Below are positions 31,268 to 44,274 of a DNA stretch of 64,000 bases, piece by piece. This stretch comes from Parapristionchus giblindavisi (Eukaryota > Nematoda > Chromadorea > Rhabditida > Diplogasteridae), in assembly GCA_943737045.1 (NCBI GenBank), contig CALSFV010000260.1, positions 434,001-498,000 of the forward strand. Reading direction: 5' to 3'. The notes under the pieces were generated by a model. It was not told where the DNA came from. It made no database searches and saw only the letters and a program-made list of their open reading frames with translations. Each line of letters begins with the position of its first letter. Position 1 is the first letter of the stretch. The position numbers and the translations under genes were made by a program.

Positions 31268-31366
31268 CACAATGTTCTATAGACTGTGAAAGCCAAAACG
31301 ACCGCTCAACATCGTCTTTCGCTTGTCTGGCTATGGAAACAAAATGGCTTGAACCAGAATACTGTG
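31268..31366. mobile_element. 99-bp MITE with 4-bp TSD (copy 1 only)
   Basis: CACAATGTTCT to AATACTGTG, flanked by ACAG on both sides (31264-31267, 31367-31370). The matching position in unit 1 and unit 2 of the downstream array lacks it, giving CTTACAGCAGCG there. Inverted relative at 60319-60438. Confidence 0.8.
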
Positions 31367-31549
31367 ACAGCAGCGTATTAGGACAATAGTGCTTTACTGT
31401 GCGCATCAAGCACGCAATAAGAAAGATAGCTAAAATTCTCGATTATTTGCCGCGCATACGTACTTATGTTTTAAAATGGGGGAAAACTTACACAGTCTTC
31501 CCAATTCCTTTAACGGTCCTCTTAATATGTGGACTAAAATTGATCATAA

Positions 31550-32423
31550 GAGCCCGTTTACGTAAGAGTCGGACAATCAGCAACAGGCTCCGGTACAGCA
31601 AAAAAAAATAATTTTTGAGATAATAACATTTTTGAGTTCCTCTCGATATGTTAGAATAATAGGCAAACCCTCGTGGTATGCAAATTTTTTTTTAGCTCGG
31701 TATGGAGCTCCAAAGATGGCCCTTTTTCAGAGTTTTTCGACTATAGCTGGAGATACGTTGAAGGAAACAGAAAAGTCACAAGAGCAATTCTTGCTCAATT
31801 TGTATGAGGATCATAATGACGATTAGGGTTATATAAAAAAAGACGTGTTAGTCGAGAGATGCAAATATTATTTCAATTCAACCAAAAATGTAAGAGCGGA
31901 GGCGAATAGGGCGCGTGGATGCGGTCATGATAGACTTAACGAACCCATCGGGTTTGTTGTGTGGAGACCTCGCGAATTTTTAAATCCCCCACACAAAATA
32001 AATCATAACTTGCTTTGCGGGAGGTTTTTTCTCACATAAATTTTTTGCAAGTCTATCATGACCGCATCCACGCGCCCTATTCCTCTCCGCTCTTACATTT
32101 TTGGTTTAATTGAAATATTATTTGTATCTCTCGACTAACACGTCTTTTTTATATTACCCTAATCGTCATTATGATCCTCATACAAATTGAGCAAGGGTTG
32201 CTCTCGTGACTTTTCTGTTTCCTTCAACGTATCTCCAGCTATAGTCGAAAAACTCTGAAAAAGGGCCATCTTTGGAGCTCCATACCGAGCTGAAAAAAAA
32301 TTGCATACCACGAGGGTTTGCCTATTATTCTAACATATCGAGAGGAACTCAAAAATGTTATTATCTCAAAAATTATTTTTTTTGCTGTATCGGAGCCTGT
32401 CCGACTCTTACGGAAACGGGCTC
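31550..32423. mobile_element. Large palindrome, short form (copy 1)
   Basis: Left arm from GAGCCCGTTTACG and right arm to CGGAAACGGGCTC are inverted over about 380 bp each. The loop keeps only one arm of an inner palindrome (TTAACGAACCCATCGGG...), so the core present in the other two forms is missing here. Confidence 0.85.
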
Positions 32424-33116
32424 ATAATAATGTCAAAAAATGAGGCAGAGGCGATTGAGATGATAATAAGAAGAATCAATAGTGCACGAAGCTGAAACAA
32501 TCATTTATACGTAGCATTATTCATGATTAAATTGATACCTGAATGTTGAAGTGACCGAGAGACATCTTTCACAACGATGATAATGATTGAGTTTAAGATC
32601 TTTCACAGTTTAAATAGTGCAGATATATGATAATGCAGATGTATGATAAGAATGATATGCAAAATGTGCATTGTTCCAAGTACTTTGTTCAAAATGTACT
32701 TTATAAGCAATATATTCAAAATATTTTTTTGCAAAATCTGAGACAGAGTATGGAAATTGTAGAAAGTAATCGTTGCAAAGTATTTAACAACGCTGTTATT
32801 TCAAAACTAGCAATCTACTTAAGTTATATCGCTGAATTTACTTCAAGTTTATTACAAGTGAAAGAACATTTGACGAAGTGTTCTACAGTATTATTGATTT
32901 CTCTAAACTGGCCAGTCAGAACTATAGATCACATCTTCATGTATGCAAAAACAATTTTCTCTAAAAAAAATTTTAGGTGCCCGGGCATGTCGTAATCCGA
33001 GCATAAATTTCATTGATCCACCAGGGAAAGGCGCGAGTTTTTGAATATGAAGGACAAATATATACAATGATAAGCAAATTACTATAATACTTTTGAAATA
33101 CTAGAAAATTGCGTAA

Positions 33117-33215
33117 TGCACTGTTACATTTGCCTTACGTGTCTACGCCGTAATCCCCTCCGTCGCGTCGGACAGGCGGCGGAGGGGGTTACGGCGTAGA
33201 CACGTAAGGCAAATG
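33117..33215. mobile_element. Truncated 109-bp palindromic MITE at the duplication boundary
   Basis: Left TGCACTGTTACATTTGCC is present; the right arm stops at GGCAAATG and lacks TAACAGTGCA. Complete versions are at 58887-58995 and 63385-63493. The 32424-33116 stretch before it shows no gene. Confidence 0.8.
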
Positions 33216-34609
33216 CACACAGAGAAATGTGTGTTTCTGGGAGCACACGTTCGTGTCTCCCGAGGGCGCATTGAATCACCCGGGTGTTTGTATGAACACA
33301 CAAAATGAGTGCTTTTAAAAGCACACGCGGCGCGCTGTATTTAACACTCAAATGGGTATTAAACGCACCTCCCCTCCACCCCCCCCCCCGCCCCAGCTAG
33401 CTCCGCCCCCTTTCATTTAGCCTCCATTCAGTTCAGTTTCTTTGTAATAGTAATTGTATTCATGAATACATTGCAAATACTTTATTTGATACTTATTAGT
33501 ACAAACAATCAGAACACCACACGACATCACAGGCATGTTAATTCACAGGAAAAATAGAAAACGATGGGGAAAAAATAATTGATTGAAGAATTATGAAGCT
33601 TCTTTCGATATATCCACAAGCTGGATCCTGAAAACAGTCAAAGATTATGCACAATAAGTAATGCAAATTACATACCTCGAGTGAATCCACGTCATGATCA
33701 AATCGAAATAATAAATTAATGTGAATCATCTTCTTCAATAATATATTCCAGTCCATATTATACATTCAATATGAATTCTAAAAATAGTGATAATGAATTC
33801 TATAACAGTGCAACGCACTTACCTTAATCGGTGTGTTCTCATTTTTTATTCCAATCAAGAATAATACAAATATAGATCGAAAGTATTGTGGACCTAAACA
33901 TAACCATGAGTAGCTTTCCATTTAAAAAATCAGAGAACAATCCTCAATTTGCAATCTCTCTCGACATTTTTCCTTTCTTTTAGCAAATTTAATCACTTTG
34001 CACACCAAATTATTCATATTTAAATTTCACAAAATAGGGACTCTGCTTCCACTCTGAACAAACAAATGAATATCTATTGTTGATCTACCAGCAACTCAGA
34101 AAGAAAGAAAATGGTTGAATATACTTCGTTCTGTAAACAATCACTTCTCTGTCATTACAAAAGAGTTCGAAGCATTAGCTCATCTTTCGCATAAACCAAT
34201 CAATAAATGTCAAGTACCGTACCCTCAATGGAGAGTGAAGAATAGTAATCAATATGGAGTCGAAGCTCATCCGATGTCGGCATACCGTAGCCACCACAGA
34301 CAGGCCCTTCGGGAGAGGAACTACCTTGAAAATGACTTCATTATGTGCTGCTCAAAAGTTACGAAAAGCAAAGAAAATTGGAGAAAACTCTGCACATTTT
34401 CAACTCTCGGATTTTTTCTTTTCGCGAATTTACTGCTCAAACTATACATACTATGGTTTTATTTAACCACTATGTAGTTTGCAACTACTCTCCCGGAACG
34501 AAGGTAAAATCACTAACTATAGCGGCATCCTCTCATGAAATTTTGTAATCGATTAGCTAAGTACTCGCGCATCTTAAAGTCAGTTCGCGATCAGAAAATC
34601 GGGTCCTAC
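33216..34609. other. Single-copy spacer without recognised genes
   Basis: Begins with a GC-rich block containing CACAC/GTGTG pairs and a poly-C run (about 33379-33389), then AT-rich sequence. Frames here have no family resemblance or splice-consistent pattern. It belongs to neither copy of the duplication. Confidence 0.6.
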
Positions 34610-35742
34610 CGTAACTGCTTGAAGAACATTTTCAGTGCCAGCTCTCCCTGAGCAAAGAGCAGAAACTGCTTGATCGAGTGCTCGTGACGTTGGATGTCCA
34701 CGTCCCAGACCTGGATAGGCAAAAGATATTCAGGGACAGAGATCAATCACTAAACATGGCCAAAACTATAAATCAATCGATAATAACAAAGCCATACTGC
34801 CGCTATCAATCAATAATGTCAATCAGTAATTCCACCATCAATCGATAATGAGGTTCTTGACTAGACCGACTACCGTACCTGTCCGAGCGTGAGCTCCCGC
34901 AGGTTCCAGTTCACCCGCAGCTCCTTCATCCTTGAGCGCCTCCGACACGAGCATTTTCATCTAGAATAAGGAATCAATCAATAATCCGTCCCAAACCTAC
35001 CGTAATCAGTAGTCACCCTACAGCAGGGGTGTGCATTTTTCGTTTTTCGATTTTTCGATACTTTCTCGAAAAACTTTTTCGAAAAAGAATCGAAAAATTC
35101 GAAAAATAAATTTACATAAAAAAAGCTCAAAATATTCAAAAATTAATAGCTTTTAAAATTTTAAAATTTTGGAAAAAAAATAACAATTTCATTTGAGCCC
35201 CTGCAATTAAGAATCACACAGTTGCAATTCTTGTATTTCCATCATATCGATAGATCTTACAGCGCAAAAATTGCACGCAAAATTTTTTTTGAATTGAAAA
35301 ATAAATTATTCAGAACTCAGTATTTCCTTTCATATTTTGTCAAGACTGGCCTTCACTCAATAGAAATAGAAAACAATAAAAAAGATCGATAATAAAAATC
35401 TTCTGCAGCTCGTTTAATACTTCATTTAAGTTTTTTCGAATTTTTTCGAATTTTTCGAAATACAAAATCGAAAATTTTTCGTTTTTCGAATTTTTTTCGA
35501 AAATCTTTTTTCGCACACCCCTGCCCTACAGCAGTACCGTACCTTCGAATAGTTGTTCATCATCTCTTTAGCGTACTCATTTGAGCTTATCCTAACCTCA
35601 AACAACTACCGTAACCCCAAATCTACCGTACCTGCCAAACTGACTTGAGATCCGCCTCCTCACCAGCCAGCTCAGGTTGTCCGCGTCGAGAAGCGCACGG
35701 TCCGGCATGTCGAGCGCGTTGCGAGCCTCGAAACATCTCATG
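34610..35742 (-). pseudogene. Damaged exons of a cytoplasmic dynein heavy chain (stem/linker region)
   Basis: Four minus-strand exon-like segments, in order 35632-35742, ~35543-35586, 34879-34960 and 34610-34710, match consecutive parts of the cytoplasmic dynein 1 heavy chain before the motor. Readable motifs are EARNALDMPDRALL, NEYAKEMMNNYSK, MLVSEALKD, then LTLGQ/VWDVDIQRHEHSIKQF and FAQGELALK. Splice signals flank each piece. Damage: the first exon changes frame by one base before GEEADLKSVWQ; the third is 82 nt and lacks about 20 nt (the usual RHWKxL) between SEALKD and MKELRVNW, breaking frame; the exon normally between the first two is absent. This looks like a decayed gene fragment, though assembly errors could mimic the indels. 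Comparison with the human protein is from memory. Confidence 0.7.
35024..35523. mobile_element. hAT-like non-autonomous element, 500 bp, 8-bp TSD
   Basis: CAGGGGTGTGC and GCACACCCCTG termini lie between perfect CCCTACAG duplications (35016-35023, 35524-35531). The interior is built of TTTTTCGA repeats. It interrupts the dynein fragment between two exon remnants. Confidence 0.85.
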
Positions 35743-35786
35743 CTGCAAGTACACGCAAGATTGCACGTTTGACCGAGTATGCCTTG

Positions 35787-35985
35787 TTGCATAGATGGGC
35801 ACGTTGGGGGAAAGGCTGTGCGCAAACCGCGGAAGTTGGAGGCAAGGCTGTGCGCATGGCTAATTTTGCAAAATCTGGCTGGATTTTTTAAATTTTTTTG
35901 CGAGGCAAGGCTATGCGCAAGGCCTCGATGGGAAGGCATGGCTGTGCGCAGAAAAATATCGTTTTCACGCGCCCACCTATGCCTT
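35787..35985. repeat. Dispersed repeat, AGGCAAGGCTGTGCGCA motif
   Basis: Four spaced occurrences of a GGCxxGGCTGTGCGCA motif, inverted relative to 18907-19100. Confidence 0.5.
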
Positions 35986-35990
35986 GTTGT

Positions 35991-36169
35991 CATACATTTT
36001 CCAACCCTCACAATGTGACGATTGACCCACTATATACGGCTCATTTTCAGAGTTGACCCACTATATAATACTCTTTTAGTATATGATAGATTACAATTTA
36101 AGCGAATAATAACGATTTTCCTAAATTGAAATATACTAAAAAATTAAGTGAGGGCGCCGAAAATGTATG
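35991..36169. mobile_element. MITE family F
   Basis: CATACATTTTCCAACCCTCA to GAGGGCGCCGAAAATGTATG; internal ACCCACTATATA repeats. Confidence 0.6.
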
Positions 36170-36243
36170 CTTGTTGTCATCACAACCTTTAACCTAAAAA
36201 TAGCCAATGCATGTTTTAAGATCGATAAGACAAATTGGGTGAG

Positions 36244-36337
36244 CATACATTTTCAATCCTCATAATGTGGGGATCGATATTTCGAAAATCGAACAATTAT
36301 GCAAAAAAAATTCCTGTGAGGGCGCCGAAAATGTATG
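36244..36337. mobile_element. MITE family F, short member beside the duplication junction
   Basis: CATACATTTTCAATCCTCAT to GAGGGCGCCGAAAATGTATG. It ends 59 bp before copy 2 begins; 36338-36396 is unremarkable. Confidence 0.6.
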
Positions 36338-37286
36338 ACCGTAAAACCATGTCATGTATCATAATTACTTAAATAACTATGTAACTAACTCTTAAAAACG
36401 CGCCCAGGAACTGCTGCCCGCCCTCAAGGGAGCTGATGTAAGTGTATTTTGTAATATGTATTTTGTTTTTAGTATCATAGGTCGAAAGTATGTTACAAAG
36501 AACCAAGCCTGACCGGATTTTGAGTCAAAATTTCACATAAATCGAAAAACCTGACCGGATTTTGAAAACCGATAACCTAGCTATACGGCTTATGGTTAGT
36601 ATTCTTTTGTTGCTTTTGAATTACGATCAAGAAAACCTCCGATTTGCGCTAATTCAAGCGGATTTGCTAAACTAGCCGGTTTGATGTTTCTGAATGAGTA
36701 TGAGAGAGAGGAGGAGGGATATCATTGCTTAAATTCTACTATCGTTGGATCGATATAACATCAGCTATGTATTGCAGCTCGAAGCGCGTGCCGCCGTCTT
36801 CAGTATGACCGCTGATGGATACCCGCTGGTGAGTCTGACCTACCGTATGCTGACCTCCGTTTCCCTAATTATCGTGTTTTGACAAAGGAATCCCTGATTA
36901 TCGTATCCTGTCTACCGTATCCCTGATTATCGTCTCCCTGACTACTGTATCCCTGATTATCGTATCCCTGACTACTGTATCCCTGATTATCGTATCCTGT
37001 CTACCGTATCTCTGACAACCGTATCCCTGCCTACCGTATCCCAGAATTAATATTCGATTTGCAGGTCGGACCGTTCGACAAGAACTACTGGGTGTCGACG
37101 GCTTTCCTCGACGGAGTCTCGTCAGCCGGAGGACTTGGCAAGGTATTGTAGTACACGAGTGCTGGCTATCGACAAGTGACTTTATAAACGTAGTACATAC
37201 CGATATATCAATTTAGATATTAGATGGCAAGGTGTAAAGGGGACATAGCGCATTTTTTATTAGGATAATGAGCTTTAATTTTTATC

Positions 37287-37331
<45 letters not shown>

Positions 37332-37580
37332 TTAAAAAATTTTTATTATTATTACAGTATCTGGCGGATTGGATCGTGGACGGTGAGCCGCCGTGCGAGT
37401 TGTTCGACACGGACGCGAGCAGATACGACAAGTGGGCTGATCGAAAGTGAGTGAGCAAAGAAAGATCTTCTCCTGTTTATTTAATTATATGACATGTGTG
37501 AAACACGCAACCAGCAGGTGTTTGCCATAATGATCTTGAGATTTTATGACCCTGACCCTTTATGTCCTTATTTTTCTTGT

Positions 37581-39412
37581 TATCACACGTGTCACGTAAG
37601 GATCGAGACAAAATCGTGGGGTGACCGGACAAAATATAACCCCTATTGTATTGACTATTTTTGGATAGCCCTGACAGTGCCGGAGAAGATAGCGTTTCGA
37701 TTTTTTGTCTAAAATCAATTTCGCCGAAGATAGACGCCGTTGACTGTCGGAATGTGTGGAAAAGTCTCGACTTTCAGCCGCAATAGCTCGTTTTGGAATG
37801 GGAATAGCGAAAATATCATAAAGACATAAATTGTGGAAAATTCTCAGGAGAATCGAAATTACACAAGCAAAAATTACAAAATCGATTTTTCATCAACTTC
37901 TGTGGCGGGAAGCTGACGTCTGCACCACAAATCGATTTAACACTTTTTTATTGGTTCAGATGTAAGATATTGTGAAGACGCATCGATTGATATATAGTTT
38001 ATAGGGTCGAATCGTGCCCGCGATATGAGTTTTTCCCAAAAAACGAGTCTGAAATCTTGGACTTAGCCGATTTCTCGCTCGAAAGAAGGAAGGATCACTT
38101 TGATCTACCCACTCGTCTCTCGCTGAACAATGGTCTAATTGGTATTTCTGTATACTGAACTCGAAAAAAAAACAAAGAAATGAATGAAAATCATAACTAC
38201 AACTTAATTCAAAGAAAAAATTACTATATAAACAATTGAAATACAAACAAGAAACAATCTATCTATCGAAGATGGAGTCTATTCCGGCCGCGATTGTCTC
38301 TCGAAGGAAACCCTCCTCGTCCTGCTTATCACTAATTATCTCATCAAATTCGTCTTCATCATCTTCAGCATTCTCTCCTTCAAAGACATCATCTTCCATC
38401 TCTGATTCCTCATCCGACTCGCTTCTTCTCCTCTTGCGAGTGTTTGTCGTAGTGGATGCAGTGCTCGATCGAGTGTTTCTAGTGCTCTTCCTCCTCGATT
38501 TGATCGATGGTCCTGAAATGAAGACTATTATACATTACTAATACTACTAATACTAAAACGACTCCCTTGAGTCTTGGTCCCTTCTCATGGATAGATGGTT
38601 GATTCACAGCGAAGTAACACATACTCGAGTCAACAATATATTCAGGATTCAACAATATATTCAAGAAACAGTGAAACCATAGGTCGAAAAGTATGTTACA
38701 AAGTACCAAGCCTGACCGGATTTCGAGCCGAAATTTTCACAAAAATCGAAACATCTGACCGTATTTTGATCCGAAATTTCACAAAAATCGAAAAACCTGA
38801 CCGGATTCTGAGCCAATATTGCCAAAAATCAGAAAACCTGACCGGATTTTGAAAACCGATAACCTAGCTATTCGACCTATGAGTGAAACCTGTTGAAAAC
38901 ACTAAACACGTAAAACAAACGAGAAATCGGCTAAGTCCAAGATTTCAGACTCGTTTTTTTTGGGAAAAACTCATATCGCGGGCACGATTCGACCCTATAA
39001 ACTTTATATCAATCGATGCGTCTTCACAATATCTTACATCTGAACCAATAAAAAAGTGTTAAATCGATTTGTGGTGCAGACGTCAGCTTCCCGCCACAGA
39101 AGTTGATGAAAAATCGATTGTGTAATTTTTGCTTGTGTTATTTCGATTCTCCTGAGAATTTTCTACAATTTATGTCTTTATGATATTTTCGCGATTCCCA
39201 TTCCAAAACGAGCTATTGCGGCTGAAAGTCGAGACTTTTCCACACATTGCGACAGTCAACGGCGTCTATCTTCGTCGAAATTGATTTTAGAAAAAAAATC
39301 GAAACGCTATCTTCTCCGGCACTGTCAGGGCTGTCCAAAAATGGACTATTCAAAATTTTCATTTTTTCATTGTCCGACAGTTGTATTGATCCTTACGCGA
39401 AACGCGTGTTAT
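37581..39412. mobile_element. 1.8 kb inverted-repeat element carrying cargo (copy 2)
   Basis: Duplicate of 11061-12890, with the exon 38259-38512 and MITE 38678-38881 in its loop; a few homopolymer length changes separate the copies. Confidence 0.8.
38259..38512 (-). pseudogene. Second copy of the captured terminal exon
   Basis: Same acceptor, frame and stop as 11738-11991, within the second copy of the palindrome (37581-39412). The frame has not decayed between copies, which at this level of divergence says little about selection. Confidence 0.5.
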
Positions 39413-42235
39413 GCATATTATGATGGAATAAAGAATAAGAATAAGAATAATAAGAATTTGTTTTGCGACTAGAATATACACTATATAATATATTTATAAT
39501 GCTTACACTAGTATGCTATACTGGATTCTGTAATGCGCTATTCTTTGATCTATGTCAAAATTTAGTAATAATTTATTCGCCATAAATATAACTTTTATGT
39601 AGAGCGTGGAGAATATTGATTGATTAAACTTGGCTGATTATCGATTGATTTATTGGCTGATTATTGATTGATTATGCTTGGCTGATTATCGATTGATTTA
39701 TATGGCTGATTACCATCAGATTCATCGTGGAGAAGGGCCGGGAGACGTACTCGATGTTCTACAACTGGAGCTACACCGATCGACTGGCGGCCCGTCCCAC
39801 CGACCGTATCTCGGGCGTGTACGGACTGCTCAAGAAACAGGGCGCCAACTTTGGATACAGAAACGGATGGGAGGTGAGAGAGCGGAGGACGGGGTGTAGG
39901 TCGAAAAGTGCGTTGCGAACTACGAAACCTGAGGCCGTATCCATGAACGTTGGCAAATCGTTTGTCGACAAACGTGACGTCACAAACGAAGGGGGAGGAT
40001 TATTGGCGGATGCCTCCCCCCACGCTTGTGACGTCACGTTTGTCGGCAAACGGTTTTCTTTCATGGATACGTCTACTGACCGCATTTTGGAATTTTTCTT
40101 TGAAAACCCGAATCTGTAACGTAGCTGTTCGACCTATGTCTCTTGCTATATTATCTGTCAATGAGAACGAGAGAACATTATGGTATGGCTCATGACTCAT
40201 TATTAAACATTATTGACTCATTATCTCACATCACAGGTCGCGCAATACTTCAACGTGGACGACGAGAACGTGCACTCGGCACTCGAGAGGGAATACCAGG
40301 TATACGGTAGATCTTATCGATTGATTCCGAATTATCAATCGATAATCAATAAATTATTCGAATGATAAGTATACGGTATACTGTAGTATCGATTGATTGT
40401 AAAATTCCCAATCCATGGTCAGTAGATAATTCGAATCCCTGGTATACGGTATACGGTAGTATCGATTGGCTTCCTGATCAATCGATAATCTGCTTCCAGA
40501 TGGTGACTAATCGGTGCGGAGTGATCGACATGAGCTGGAAGGGCAAGATCGAGGTGAAGGGACCCGACTCACAGGAGCTGCTCGAGTATGCCGTGTGTGG
40601 TGAGGTGAGTGCGAGGGGGATACTGTAGCTGGATGTTGTGTTGGAGGGATAAAGGCTGGGCATTTTCTTTTTTTCTCTTTTTTTTTGGAAATTTTCCTGA
40701 CAAAATTAGTCTTGAAACATAAAATAATACTGTAGATTTTATGCTACCGTAGCTATATCTTGGCTACTGTAGTTATAAGTATTGTTGTATTACGCATAAT
40801 CTCTTTCCAAATGTGAAGTGCCAACAATCAACATTATCTACTTTGTTCAGAGTTATGAGACGAGCATGAGACGCAATTCTGCCTTGTTTGAGAAATGGAC
40901 GAAACCGTTCGTTTAATCAATTAATCACGCTTGCAGATTCCTCCACTGGGCAAGATAGGATCCGGACTCATGCTGACCAGAGCTGGCCGAATTCTCGCTC
41001 CTCTCAAGGTTTGTAATAATATATTTATCGACGCCTGGTAGTAAAACAACAAGGCGAACCGGAACAGAATAATGGGGTGATTCAAGTGATGATTGTAGAA
41101 GATTGAGTAAGCGGTTATAGAGTAGTTGAATGGGTTGGGTAGAATAATGATAAAGATTTAAATGGAGACGCATGAATAGGAGATGGTAATGATAATGATA
41201 ATAATAATAATGTAAGAAAATCCTCGATAAGTTTGCAATGGATAGCACAGGATAGTGTGAATCAAAAGCGAGCATACTACTGTAGGTTTTGGTGATTATC
41301 GATTCTTTTGGTTTTCAATTATTGATTGATTAATCGGTGAATATATTCAGATCTTCCATCACGACAGCGTGCGCTCGCAGTTCATTCTGCTCACCGAGCC
41401 CGAACGTGAGAGCAGAGATCTCTACTGGCTGAAGAGGGCCGCGGCTGAGAAGAATCTGCGCATCCAGGTAGATAATAGGATATGCGTATAACCTAGTTAA
41501 AGGAAGAGTGGCCTCTCTCAATGGTCTCTTCATTGCGCATACTATTTCTCTGTTCTCTAACAACGAGAGAGCGTGGAGCATTGAAGAGACCGTTGACAAA
41601 GGTGTCAGCGCCTTTCAGTGTGATCGATCTGTATGGTTTTGACGGTAGATTGATTAAGGATGATGTGTGGCGCGAATTCGACCGGTGCAATTCTTATGCG
41701 TCGTTGCATTTGCCTTATGCGCCTACGCCCCGTAACGCGTTACATTTCGCAACGTGTGCGTTGGCGTGAATAATTGGATATAATACGTATAATACTAGTA
41801 ATAATAATATTTTGTCGACGCCTTGATAATATTAGAACGCGAAACGGTACTAATAATAATAAGATCAATGGTCCCATATGACTTTAGAGGGGGTGGAGCA
41901 ATAATGATATAATAAGTGTAGGTAGATATAATAGGGATGGAGTGTGGCAAGAATTCACCTGGTGACTTAGCCACCAGTGAGGGGTTCTTCGGAGACCTGC
42001 TAATCTTTTTGCATAATTTAATAAATAAATAAATAAATAAATAATTTTCTCGAAAACATTTCGATTTAAACGACCGATAAGTGATTGTAATGATGGCACC
42101 TTTTCATAAGGCAAGGACTAGTTTGTTAGTATAGATAAATCAGTATTCTTTTGATTATAGATTAATTAAGGATGATGTGTGGCGCGAATTCAACTGGTTC
42201 AATTATCAATTTGTTTAGAATAATAATATTATTGC

Positions 42236-42283
<48 letters not shown>

Positions 42284-42832
42284 ATCGTTTCCTCAGGTGC
42301 ACTCAGTATCGGAGTATCTGGCCTCTCTCGCACTCGTCGGTCCCAAGAGCAGGGAACTGCTCGCTTCGCTCACGAAGAGTGATGTGTCCGATGAGGGATT
42401 CCAGCAGAGGAGCACCAAGCTGATGAGACTGGGCGCGGCGGCTGGTGAGTCAGACGTCGCCAACACTTTGAAATAAATAAGATAAATTAATTAATTAATT
42501 AAGAAATAAATAAATTGAAAGAAAACATTGTTATATTAGCTTTGCGTGCCTGCGGACATACATTTTCGACGCCTTCACAGGATTTTTTAAATGTAATGGG
42601 TCGATTTTTGAAATTTAGTGGGCCGAGAAAAAGAGAATAATAGTGTGGTTGGATCCTCGTATTGTGAGGGTATGAAATGTATGACTGAAACTGCGCGGGC
42701 TTCGACATCTCCACCACTTCGATTCTCAATGGTGCTTTTGTAGTTGTGTGCGCCCGTTCGTCCACGTCGACTGGTCAGCTGTCGTACGAGTTGTTCCATA
42801 ACAGAGCGGACTCGAAGAAGTTGTATGAGGTA

Positions 42833-44274
42833 CAGTAGCGATGAAAAGTATTCGCCACAAATTTTGCAATGTCATAACTTTTGACTCAGATGAGCAATCG
42901 GGCTCATCTTTTGGCAGTATACTATAGTACTAGTGTGCATCATATCCTACTCCCGTTGTTAAGATTCGTCGTCGTATTATTGTGTAGCGAGCCTGGAACC
43001 CCACTGTACTTACTCAGCGAAAATTATTTCCTCAGCCGGATTTTTCTGAGAGCTGATTTTAATCGTGCATGAGCAACATTTACTGAGGAGTAGAATCTAT
43101 GTGATCGATCTGAGCTAATTCATTTCTGTGAGAAAATCGAAATTTCCGACACCCCTGAAATTGGGCAAAATTTTCATAACTCTGTGTTCAGTGAAGCTGC
43201 AGGCTCCAAACTGGGCAGAGATGATAGGCTATGAGTGATACAAAACCTGGCCGAGTATGAGCCCGATCGGGTGAATTTTGAGAAATTTCGAAAATTTATT
43301 ATCCTCATTTTTTGAGATTCAGGAAGTACCTGGTCGGATTTATTTCGATCGAGTTCAACAGCAATATGTCTTCTATATATAGTATATAACAGTTTACTAG
43401 TGTTTCACGAAATTTCGAGTTCTTCCAGAGAAGTTATGATCGGAGAAAAGAGGTAGAAAATATTTATTTCACGATTTTTTCAGATCATCCAAAAATTTAA
43501 AATGAATTTTATGAGACAAAAAGAGCATCAATGGCCATTCTATTATAGGGGATCATCTTCTGTCTTCATGATAATTGTCATGACAAAGTATGAGCCCAAT
43601 CGAACAAAGTCGCAAACTTTCGGAAAAAATCTGAAAAAAAGATGCTAACTATTTTCTACCTCTTTTCTCCAATCATAACTTCTCTGAAAGAACTCGAAAT
43701 TTCGTGAAACACTAGTAAACGGTTATCTACTATAGATAGAAGACATCTTGCTGTTGAACTCAATCGAAATAAATCCGACCAGGTACTTCCTGAATCTCAA
43801 AAAATGAGTATAATAAATTTTCGAAATTTCTCAAAATTCACCCGATCGGGCTCATACTCGGCCAGGTTTTGTATCACTCATAGGCTATTATATCTGCCCA
43901 GTTTGGAGCCTGCAGCTTCACTGAACACAGAGTTATGAAAATTTTGCCCAATTTCAGGGGTGTCGGAAATTTTGATTTTCTCACAGAAATGAATTAGCTC
44001 AGATCGATCACATAGCGGATTCTACTCCTCAGTAAATGATGTTCATGCACTGTTAAAAACAGCTCTCAAAAAATCCGGCTGAGGAAATAATTTTCGCTGA
44101 GTAAGTACAGTGGGGTTCCAGGCTCGCTACACAATAATACGACGTCGAATCTTAACAACGGGAGTAGGATATGATGCACACTAGTACTATAGTATAATGC
44201 CAAAAGATGAGCCCGATTTCTGTCAAAAGTTATGACATTGCAAAATTTGTGGCGAATACTTTTCGTCGCTACTG
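42833..44274. mobile_element. Tc1/mariner-like foldback element (copy 2)
   Basis: Duplicate of 16321-17765, differing by a few substitutions and a 3-base deletion near 43095. It sits at the same donor, showing that insertion preceded the duplication. Confidence 0.85.

Noticed and set aside
35598..36011. 137-residue minus-strand frame
   Set aside because: It joins one dynein exon remnant to the GCGCACAGCC dispersed repeat; not a single gene.
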